DNA of 5,510 nucleotides from the NCBI GenBank assembly GCA_031262285.1, contig JAISHZ010000244.1, forward strand, positions 1 to 5,510. The letters are read 5' to 3'. Of this stretch, positions 1 through 5,070 are shown one piece after another. Made by a program: the position numbers and the translations under genes. The DNA comes from Lachnospiraceae bacterium. Its GTDB lineage: Bacteria; Bacillota_A; Clostridia; Lachnospirales; Lachnospiraceae. Positions within the stretch are counted from its first letter, which is position 1; the number at the start of each line of letters is the position of its first letter. The notes beneath the pieces are model-generated. The model had not been told where the DNA came from and searched no databases. It was given only the letters and a program-made list of their open reading frames with translations.

Positions 1-6
1 CAACGA

Positions 7-38
7 AAAAACTTCCGAATACATATTCGGAAGTTTTT
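7..38 (-). terminator. Intrinsic terminator of the tRNA-Gly gene (possibly bidirectional)
   Basis: A perfect inverted repeat pairs 7-20 with 25-38 around a four-base loop. The GC-richer core (CTTCCGAA/TTCGGAAG) is flanked by A and T runs, so a U-tract follows the stem on either strand. It lies about 30 bp past the 3' end of the minus-strand tRNA, which suits termination of that transcript. It could equally end a plus-strand gene lying to the left of the window. Confidence 0.85.
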
Positions 39-68
39 CCTAAAATTTTGATTAGAAAGAAAGGAACA

Positions 69-140
<72 letters not shown>

Positions 141-161
141 AAAGTTCTTCGTCAGAACTTT
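141..161 (-). other. Hairpin in the 5' leader of the tRNA-Gly precursor
   Basis: A perfect 8 bp inverted repeat (141-148 with 154-161, five-base loop) abuts the mature 5' end of the tRNA and fills nearly all of the predicted 5' leader. The RNA between the predicted start site and the tRNA could therefore form a helix next to the acceptor stem. The repeat is seen directly. A role in RNase P processing or precursor stability is only a guess. Confidence 0.5.
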
Positions 162-165
162 AGCT

Positions 166-194
166 AGTATAGCTGACCTTTGTTCGATTGTCAA
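166..194 (-). promoter_or_regulatory. Sigma-A type promoter of tRNA-Gly
   Basis: On the minus strand a perfect -35 box TTGACA (plus-strand 189-194) is separated by exactly 17 bp from a -10 box TATACT (166-171), five of six to consensus. Transcription should begin near 158-160, about 20 nt before the mature tRNA 5' end at 140. Such a strong promoter is usual for stable RNA genes. Confidence 0.88.
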
Positions 195-225
195 CTATTT
201 TTTGAACACAACGAGGTGGTAAATT

Positions 226-264
226 ATGAGAATAGTACTCATAGCATATCGCAATGACCATTGA
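226..264 (+). CDS. Possible 12-codon leader ORF upstream of metG
   Basis: An ATG at 226 is preceded at a 6-nt distance by a good Shine-Dalgarno-like GAGGTGG (213-219). It opens a short frame reading MRIVLIAYRNDH and stopping at TGA 262-264. The frame overlaps the first two potential hairpins of the metG leader, the layout expected of a leader peptide. It has no run of methionine codons beyond the start, so classical Met-codon attenuation is not supported. A frame this short can arise by chance, and the main support is the ribosome binding site. I do not recognise the peptide. Confidence 0.25.
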   Translation: MRIVLIAYRNDH

Positions 265-324
265 CACCCCATTGACGATATGTTAAGGTAAACTAATGAA
301 GCTGCGGAATTCAGCAATTCTTTT

Positions 325-365
325 AAGACTCGTTTCCCGTCGCGTATAGGAATATGAGTTTTTTT
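325..365 (+). terminator. Terminator-like hairpin (possible attenuator) before metG
   Basis: AAGACTCGT (325-333) pairs with ATGAGTTTT (354-362) using two G-T wobbles, and TTCC (334-337) pairs with GGAA (349-352). A single T is bulged at 353 and the loop is 338-348. Seven consecutive T residues run from 359 to 365. The metG Shine-Dalgarno follows within 5 nt. The location between the leader and the ribosome binding site is typical of transcription attenuators. The stem is only moderately stable, so premature termination is inferred. Confidence 0.45.
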
Positions 366-382
366 ATATGGAGGAAATCAGC

Positions 383-1954
383 ATGGAATCACCTAAATAC
401 TATATCACTACCGCTATTGCATATACGTCCGGCAAACCCCATATCGGAAATAACTACGAGATTGTGTTAGCAGATAGCGTAGCACGTTTTCGCAGAAAGC
501 AAGGATATGACGTTTTCTTTCAAACAGGGACAGATGAGCATGGACAGAAGGTAGAGATAAAAGCACAAGAAGCAGGAGAGACACCCAAAGAATTTGTAGA
601 TCGGATAGCGGCGGAAGTGAAGCGGTTGTGCGATCTTTTGAATACATCCTATGATAAATTTATTCGCACGACAGACTCGGATCACGAGAAGCAAGTGCAA
701 AAGATTTTCCGTCGCCTTTACGAACAAGGTGATATCTATAAAGGATCTTATGAGGGGCATTATTGCAACCCTTGCGAATCTTTTTGGACTGCAGCACAAT
801 TGCGAGACGGCAATTGTCCCGATTGTGGGCGTCCGGTCAAATTGGCGCAGGAAGAAGCTTATTTCTTTCGTATGAGTCGATACGCGGATCGATTGATCGA
901 GCATATCCAGTCTCATCCCGATTTTATTCATCCGATTTCTCGCAAAAATGAGATGATGAACAATTTTCTGATACCCGGACTAACGGATCTGTGCGTTTCC
1001 AGGACCTCTTTTTCGTGGGGAATCCCTGTAGATTTTGATCAAAAGCATGTTGTATACGTATGGCTGGATGCTCTCACAAACTATATTACAGGGATAGGGT
1101 ATGATGCAGAGGGTCAACATACAGATCAATACAGAAGCTTGTGGCCTGCTGATCTGCATCTGATCGGGAAAGATATTATTCGCTTTCATACGATCTACTG
1201 GCCGATTTTTTTGATGGCTTTGGGAGAGCCTTTGCCAAAGAAGGTTTTTGGTCATCCTTGGCTATTACAAAGCGAAGGGAAAATGAGCAAATCCAAAGGC
1301 AATGTGATCTATGCGGATGATTTGATCAACGTATTTGGCGTTGATCCTGTACGGTATTTTGTTTTGCATGAAATGCCATTTGATAATGATGGAGTCATTA
1401 CTTGGGAACTCATGCGCGAAAGATTCAATTCAGACCTTGCGAATGTGTTGGGTAACTTGGTGAAACGTACCATTTCAATGAGTAATAAATATTGTGGCGG
1501 TGTAGTATCTCTTACCAATGCTCCGACATCTGCGCAACAAGCTTCCTACGATGAGGATCTTCGCACGATAGCTGTGACTCTTCGAGATCATGTATACAAG
1601 AAAATGGAAGACCTACGCGTCGCAGACGCATTGACGGACATCTTTGCTCTTTTTAAGAGATGTAATAAATATATTGACGAAACATCTCCATGGCTACTGG
1701 CAAAAGAAGAACCTGAACAACAACGGTTATCGGATGTTTTGTTTCATTTAGTGGAAAGTATATGGATCGGAGCTTCTCTCTTGGAGCCATTTATGCCAAG
1801 TACTGCGCAAAGAATCGCACAACAGCTTTGTGTACCGCTTCGTGAGTTTGATACATTACATCAATTTGGATTGTATCCGAATGGTAAAACCGTTGTACAA
1901 AATCCGGAAACACTGTTTGCACGCATGGAAGCACTTCCTGAAGTTTTTCATTAA
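383..1954 (+). CDS. metG: Methionine--tRNA ligase, short form lacking the C-terminal tRNA-binding domain
   Basis: This cytoplasmic class I aminoacyl-tRNA synthetase charges tRNA-Met with methionine using ATP. The 523-aa product shows the HIGH signature as PHIGN (residues 19-23), GTDEHG (49-54), a zinc knuckle formed by C128, C131, C145 and C148, WLDAL of the methionine pocket (227-231), and the KMSKS loop (300-304). The anticodon-binding helical domain follows and includes the family-typical ETSPW (433-437). The protein stops right after the LFARME segment (511-516). Many Firmicute homologues continue there into a linker and an EMAP/Trbp111-like tRNA-binding domain to reach about 640-665 aa, and no remnant of it follows. 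I chose the ATG at 383 because GGAGG at 370-374 lies 8 nt before it. An in-frame ATG at 368 overlaps that Shine-Dalgarno and would add five residues. The gene is divergent from tRNA-Gly and is probably its own transcription unit, because a new promoter starts 18 bp after its stop. Confidence 0.96.
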   Translation: MESPKYYITTAIAYTSGKPHIGNNYEIVLADSVARFRRKQGYDVFFQTGTDEHGQKVEIKAQEAGETPKEFVDRIAAEVKRLCDLLNTSYDKFIRTTDSDHEKQVQKIFRRLYEQGDIYKGSYEGHYCNPCESFWTAAQLRDGNCPDCGRPVKLAQEEAYFFRMSRYADRLIEHIQSHPDFIHPISRKNEMMNNFLIPGLTDLCVSRTSFSWGIPVDFDQKHVVYVWLDALTNYITGIGYDAEGQHTDQYRSLWPADLHLIGKDIIRFHTIYWPIFLMALGEPLPKKVFGHPWLLQSEGKMSKSKGNVIYADDLINVFGVDPVRYFVLHEMPFDNDGVITWELMRERFNSDLANVLGNLVKRTISMSNKYCGGVVSLTNAPTSAQQASYDEDLRTIAVTLRDHVYKKMEDLRVADALTDIFALFKRCNKYIDETSPWLLAKEEPEQQRLSDVLFHLVESIWIGASLLEPFMPSTAQRIAQQLCVPLREFDTLHQFGLYPNGKTVVQNPETLFARMEALPEVFH

Positions 1955-1971
1955 CTTTTCACATTTAACTC

Positions 1972-1999
1972 TTGCTTTTGGGCAGAGTTGTTGTATAAT
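1972..1999 (+). promoter_or_regulatory. Promoter of the GNAT-yesL-cyclase operon
   Basis: A perfect -10 box TATAAT (1994-1999) sits 16 bp downstream of TTGCTT (1972-1977), a four-of-six -35 box. Transcription would start near 2006, giving a 5' untranslated region of about 45 nt. No convincing terminator separates metG from this promoter, so some read-through from metG is possible. Confidence 0.7.
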
Positions 2000-2050
2000 A
2001 TGCATATGGTCATAAAGTACTAGACGACCGACGACGAAGGGAACGTCACG

Positions 2051-2545
2051 ATGTACGATGAAATAATGAAAGCCTCTTTCCCCTATGAAATCAGATGGGC
2101 GAGACATCAAGAATGGGAAACAGCGATGAGGCTTGTCTGGCGAACTTTTCTGAAATTCGAAGGTGATGTATATTCCGAATGTGGAATCAAGAAATTTCAT
2201 GAGTTTATTACAGATAAGAACCTACAAAGCGCATTTGTGCGCGGGGAGTATCAAGTATTGGTGGCGATAGATGGCCGAAGAATCATAGGTGTCGCTTCTA
2301 TCAGAGACAGGAATCATTTATCCCTACTTTTTGTAGATGAACACTATCATAAAAGAGGTGTAGGCAGAAATCTTTTGGAATATTTGTTTCGATACTTAAA
2401 AGAAGAAGTAGGAGAAAGGTTTATTACGTTAAAAGCATCTCCTTACGCAGTGGGATTTTACCGCAAACTGGGATTTCGAATCGTGACCCCCGAACAACAG
2501 TATTCAGGCATTAGAGTCACTGCAATGGAAAGATTTTTCTACTAA
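2051..2545 (+). CDS. GNAT-family N-acetyltransferase
   Basis: This predicted soluble acetyl-CoA-dependent acetyltransferase of 164 aa has the length of a single GNAT domain. The cofactor-binding motif A spans about residues 90-115: beta-strand LSLLFVDEHY, then the pyrophosphate loop HKRGVGRNLL (100-109). The usual Q/R of the Q/RxxGxG/A loop is H100, a variation tolerated in many family members. Motif B is ITLKASPYAVGFYRKLGF (125-142), where Y137 occupies the position of the commonly conserved catalytic or structural tyrosine. The N-terminal helices (about 20-58) form the acceptor side and do not reveal the substrate. Translation from ATG 2051 is supported by AAGGG at 2037-2041, 9 nt upstream. 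It is the first gene after the promoter at 1972-1999, and the YesL gene begins 43 nt after its stop. The fold assignment is firm and the substrate is unknown. Confidence 0.88.
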   Translation: MYDEIMKASFPYEIRWARHQEWETAMRLVWRTFLKFEGDVYSECGIKKFHEFITDKNLQSAFVRGEYQVLVAIDGRRIIGVASIRDRNHLSLLFVDEHYHKRGVGRNLLEYLFRYLKEEVGERFITLKASPYAVGFYRKLGFRIVTPEQQYSGIRVTAMERFFY

Positions 2546-2556
2546 AACATGAACGA

Positions 2557-2583
2557 TATACGCCAATGGCGTGTAGATGGGAG
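2557..2583 (+). promoter_or_regulatory. Hairpin plus Shine-Dalgarno module before the YesL gene
   Basis: An 8 bp stem (2557-2564 with 2568-2575, three-base loop AAT, one G-T pair) is followed immediately by GATGGGAG (2576-2583), whose GGGAG lies 5 nt before the ATG at 2589. The same arrangement, with a different stem sequence, precedes the cyclase gene at 3322-3348. The flanks are shared: G-TATA-GCC before the loop, and TAGATGGGAGT-AA-ATG after the stem. The stem may affect ribosome access or mRNA stability. That role is inferred. Confidence 0.5.
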
Positions 2584-2588
2584 TTAAA

Positions 2589-3314
2589 ATGGGTTTTCTG
2601 AATATTGACAGTCCGTTTATGCAGGCACTCGGTCGCTTGGCGGATATCATGATTTTGAATCTGCTTGCCTTGGTTTGCTGCTTGCCTATTATTACAATCG
2701 GTCCTTCTTTGACAGCGCTTCACTATGTTTCACTAAAAATAGCGCGAAATGAAGAATGTTACATTGCGAAAAGTTTTTTTAAAGCTTTTCGATTGAATAT
2801 GAAACAAGGGATTGTGCTGGGATTGATCATATTCTTTGCGATTGGGATAGTGATTGCTGACTTGTTTATCATCCAAAATTCCAACATCGCCCTTCAAGCG
2901 ATGATGCAAGTGGTCATTCTGGCGGTAGGGATTTTGGTTTTATTTACAGCGACATTTGTTTTTCCGATACAGGCGAAATTTACGAATACCATCTTTAAAA
3001 CCTTAAAAAATGCATTTGTGATCAGTATCTTACAGTTTCCCAAAACGATACTGATGATCGTGATAAATGCCATTCCAATAGTCCTATTTATATTCCTTCC
3101 GCAGACGACTCCTTTTGTCATTTTGTTTGGACTGTCTGTACCGGCGTTTCTTGCGGCTAAGCTCTATCACAAGTTCTTTCGTAAGCTGGAAAACCAGATC
3201 ACAGAAGCAAAGAAAGAAAGAGAGCGACTTGAGCGAGGAGACACCCCTGAAGAACCGGAGGAGGATGTACGAATTTTTCGGGACGAATCAGATCTTACAA
3301 ATGAGGACAAATAA
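2589..3314 (+). CDS. YesL/DUF624-family integral membrane protein
   Basis: This 241-aa multi-pass membrane protein of unknown biochemical function carries the hallmark N-terminal segment of the DUF624 (YesL) family. After GRLADIMILNLL (15-26) comes a short CLPIITIGPSLTALHY stretch (31-46). Predicted membrane segments lie at about 20-46, 74-95, 107-128, 148-170 and 174-193. A basic, then strongly acidic, cytoplasmic-looking tail follows (about 194-241), with a possible short coiled coil at 198-217. Length matches the family. I chose ATG 2589 because GGGAG at 2579-2583 is 5 nt upstream. The in-frame ATG at 2577 is part of that Shine-Dalgarno. Family members are commonly encoded among carbohydrate ABC-transporter genes and are thought to be accessory to them. 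Here the gene lies 43 nt after the acetyltransferase and 39 nt before a sensor diguanylate cyclase, suggesting one operon. Its specific role is not known. Confidence 0.88.
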   Translation: MGFLNIDSPFMQALGRLADIMILNLLALVCCLPIITIGPSLTALHYVSLKIARNEECYIAKSFFKAFRLNMKQGIVLGLIIFFAIGIVIADLFIIQNSNIALQAMMQVVILAVGILVLFTATFVFPIQAKFTNTIFKTLKNAFVISILQFPKTILMIVINAIPIVLFIFLPQTTPFVILFGLSVPAFLAAKLYHKFFRKLENQITEAKKERERLERGDTPEEPEEDVRIFRDESDLTNEDK

Positions 3315-3321
3315 GGTATAA

Positions 3322-3348
3322 GCCTGCCGACTTGCAGGTAGATGGGAG
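3322..3348 (+). promoter_or_regulatory. Hairpin plus Shine-Dalgarno module before the cyclase gene
   Basis: GCCTGC (3322-3327) pairs with GCAGGT (3334-3339, outer pair G-T) around a six-base loop. GATGGGAG (3341-3348) follows, with GGGAG 5 nt before the ATG at 3354. This is the second copy of the arrangement at 2557-2583. The stem bases differ but pairing is kept, and the downstream 18 positions match apart from two substitutions. It starts 7 nt after the YesL stop. It shows no resemblance to a c-di-GMP riboswitch aptamer. Confidence 0.5.
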
Positions 3349-3353
3349 TGAAT

Positions 3354-4853
3354 ATGCATAAAAAACCGGAAAGAACAGTTACGTTGACTTGGATTTTACC
3401 TCTGGCTATATTGGTTATTGTAATCTCTTTACTGCTGCTGAACTTCTCGACGAACAGTAAAAAAGAAGCAAATGATTATGTGGAGACAAGAATTACCACG
3501 GTTGCGGAGGGGTATGCAGAAGAGGTAAATCAATATCTGTCTACTGCCACGGCGATTCAAAAGGCGTCAGCGGCAGTCTTGGTTTCTATGGATACTCACG
3601 CAAAAACAGTCCTCAATCAAACATTGGAGGGCCTTTGTGCGGGAGACGAATTCTATCTATCGGCATATTGCGATCCGGAAGGGAATGCTACGTTAAATAC
3701 CGGTGAAGTCGTTACCTTGTCAGATACGACTTACTTTGCGAATTTACCTACAGATGAGCCGGGTTATTTGTACGCAGCGGATGATGGAATCACTGGGATA
3801 CCTGCAATCGTATGTGCATATCCTCTTTTGGAAGGAGAAGTAACCGGTCATTATTTGACCTTTTTCGATCCGACGGAGATCACGAGTATCGTGAGCAAGA
3901 CGGAATTTGATGCGAAAGCTTTTTATTTATTGGTAGATCAACAAGGTCAAGTTGCTGGTGAATATGGTCGAAATCACGGATCGTCGCTGATTGAGAAGAC
4001 TAATTTTTGGGATTCGCTCCAAGGAAGTGTTATCGGATCTGCTTCTCTTGATAATGTCAAAACACGCTTGCGCAATGGGACTGAAGGAATCTTCCAAGTA
4101 AAAAGAAACGATGAAAGCAGATTTGTTTATTATGTACCTATACAGATTCAAGATTGGTTCTGGGTGATCGGAATCAATGAATCCTATGTTCTGGCGCAAG
4201 AAAGAGTAGAATGGAAAAGCAGTAGCGATATGATTATGCAGCTTTTCGTGGTCGTGTTCATATTCCTCGGTGCAATCGCTGTTTTGAATATCATCACGAA
4301 AATAAAAGCAAATGAAAGAAATAAAGAATTGGAAAACAAAGCGGACACGGACTTATTGACAGAACTAAACAATAAAGTTGCTACAGAACGAAAGATCAAA
4401 GAATACCTTGAAAGTAATCCGGATAAACAATCCCTTTTGTTCGTATTGGACATTGACAATTTCAAAAAAATCAATGACACGATGGGTCATGCATTTGGCG
4501 ACGAAGTATTGCGTACATTGGGACATCGGCTGCGGACCGAGTTTCGCGTCACGGATATCTTGGGACGTACAGGCGGCGATGAATTTATGATTTTACTCAA
4601 AGATATCCCCAATCAAAGTGTTATCGAAAAAGAAGGAAAAAGAGTCGAAAGATTCTTCCGTAATTTCGAAGCCGGCGGGTATGTCAAATATGCAGCTACT
4701 GCCAGTATCGGTGCAGCAGTCTTTCCAAGGGACGCGAAAGATTTTGAGTCTTTGTACAAAGCAGCGGATCGCGCGTTGTACGTAGCCAAAAAACGCGGAA
4801 AGAACCAAATGGCTTTCTTTGCTGACTCAGAAGTCTCTCGTCCGGTATCGTAA
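3354..4853 (+). CDS. Membrane-bound diguanylate cyclase with Cache-like sensor and GGDEF domain
   Basis: This 499-aa protein is predicted to make cyclic di-GMP from two GTP. TM1 is about 11-31 and TM2 about 293-315. The roughly 260-residue region between them lies outside the membrane and has the size and position of a double-Cache ligand sensor, but I assign that by architecture rather than by a clear motif. The cytoplasmic GGDEF domain (about 328-490) starts with DTDLLTELNN (331-340). It has the metal and GTP residues D366 (LDIDNF), N374 and D383 (GHAFGD), the active-site GGDEF at 407-411, and the C-terminal SIGAA (451-455) and AKKRGKN (478-484) motifs. An RxxD inhibitory I-site (R398, D401) lies five residues before GGDEF, so product feedback is expected. 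Spacing between these residues matches PleD exactly. There is no EAL or HD-GYP domain. ATG 3354 is preferred because GGGAG lies 5 nt upstream. The ATG at 3342 is inside that site. It is the last gene of the apparent three-gene operon. Confidence 0.93.
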   Translation: MHKKPERTVTLTWILPLAILVIVISLLLLNFSTNSKKEANDYVETRITTVAEGYAEEVNQYLSTATAIQKASAAVLVSMDTHAKTVLNQTLEGLCAGDEFYLSAYCDPEGNATLNTGEVVTLSDTTYFANLPTDEPGYLYAADDGITGIPAIVCAYPLLEGEVTGHYLTFFDPTEITSIVSKTEFDAKAFYLLVDQQGQVAGEYGRNHGSSLIEKTNFWDSLQGSVIGSASLDNVKTRLRNGTEGIFQVKRNDESRFVYYVPIQIQDWFWVIGINESYVLAQERVEWKSSSDMIMQLFVVVFIFLGAIAVLNIITKIKANERNKELENKADTDLLTELNNKVATERKIKEYLESNPDKQSLLFVLDIDNFKKINDTMGHAFGDEVLRTLGHRLRTEFRVTDILGRTGGDEFMILLKDIPNQSVIEKEGKRVERFFRNFEAGGYVKYAATASIGAAVFPRDAKDFESLYKAADRALYVAKKRGKNQMAFFADSEVSRPVS

Positions 4854-5070
4854 TGTTTATTTGTACAAAGTGTCCAAACTGGTAAGATTATATTGATTAA
4901 AATAACTAAAATCAAATATATGTGAAAGCTTTTTATTCATTTTTTACAATCTTCAATGAAATCTTTGTGAAATAGTGGTATGGTATACAGTCCGTTTTTT
5001 CAGTATACTTGATAAGTAAGTGGGCATTGATTCCGCTGATGAATGAAAACAAGAAAGGAGTTACATCGAA
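4854..5070. other. AT-rich intergenic region upstream of the ABC ATPase gene
   Basis: This 217 bp spacer contains no credible gene. After the cyclase stop there is only a weak AT-only hairpin (about 4890-4898 with 4910-4919, one bulge) without a following T-run, so no clear terminator is seen. Two related TGAAA(G/T)CTTT motifs occur at 4923-4932 and 4957-4966. A near-palindromic pair GTATACAG (4983-4990) and CAGTATAC (5001-5008) surrounds the likely promoter. The region ends with a strong Shine-Dalgarno AAAGGAG (5054-5060). Confidence 0.6.
5004..5009 (+). promoter_or_regulatory. Candidate -10 box for the ABC ATPase gene
   Basis: TATACT (5004-5009) matches five of six positions of a sigma-A -10 element and lies 61 bp before the start codon. 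At a 17 bp distance the -35 region reads TGGTAT (4981-4986), a poor match, so the promoter may depend on an activator or be placed elsewhere. A TATACA at 4984-4989 is an alternative, but it has no good -35 box either. Confidence 0.3.

Larger units (their letters stand above)
224..365 (+). promoter_or_regulatory. Structured metG leader, candidate cis-regulatory RNA of unknown class
   Basis: The stretch before metG holds a chain of potential hairpins. One is 224-230 with 238-244 (ATGAG/CTCAT core). A longer imperfect one pairs 245-256 with 270-282 (CATATCG-CAATG against CATTG-A-CGATATG, one bulged A). A small one pairs 301-304 with 312-315 (GCTG/CAGC). The last is the terminator-like stem at 325-362. 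Segment 287-293 (GGTAAAC) could alternatively pair with 332-338 (GTTTCCC, one mismatch), which would break the last stem. That is the arrangement expected of an antiterminator. No T-box consensus or other riboswitch core that I know is visible. The promoter for this leader is unclear: only weak boxes (CTGACC 173-178, TATTTT 196-201) fit upstream. Confidence 0.35.

Noticed and set aside
258..276. TTGACA at 261-266 as the -35 box of a metG promoter
   Set aside because: It belongs to an 11-bp direct repeat of CCATTGAC, and no acceptable -10 box lies 16-18 bp downstream (284-289 reads TAAGGT).
204..382. T-box riboswitch before metG
   Set aside because: The conserved T-box core (AGGGTGGNACCGCG) is absent near the terminator-like stem. 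The GAGGTGG at 213-219 is on the wrong side of the leader and is better read as a ribosome binding site.
467..931. 154-codon minus-strand frame opposite metG
   Set aside because: It lies wholly within metG, has no ribosome binding site that I can see and no recognisable domain. Its low-complexity hydrophobic and cysteine-rich translation is typical of an antisense shadow.
1933..1948. Terminator at the end of metG (ACTT-CCTG-AAGT followed by T residues)
   Set aside because: The stem is only 4 bp, lies inside the metG coding region and is too weak to be called an intrinsic terminator.
3315..3353. c-di-GMP riboswitch controlling the cyclase gene
   Set aside because: The 39-nt gap is too short for a GEMM-type aptamer and contains only one small stem plus the Shine-Dalgarno.
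4751..4870. TTTGTACAAAG repeated at 4751-4761 and 4860-4870
   Set aside because: The first copy encodes conserved GGDEF-domain residues (LYK), the motif is a short palindrome, and two copies 109 bp apart can occur by chance.
4890..4919. Terminator after the cyclase gene
   Set aside because: The stem is made almost only of A-T pairs, contains a bulge and lacks a following T-run.
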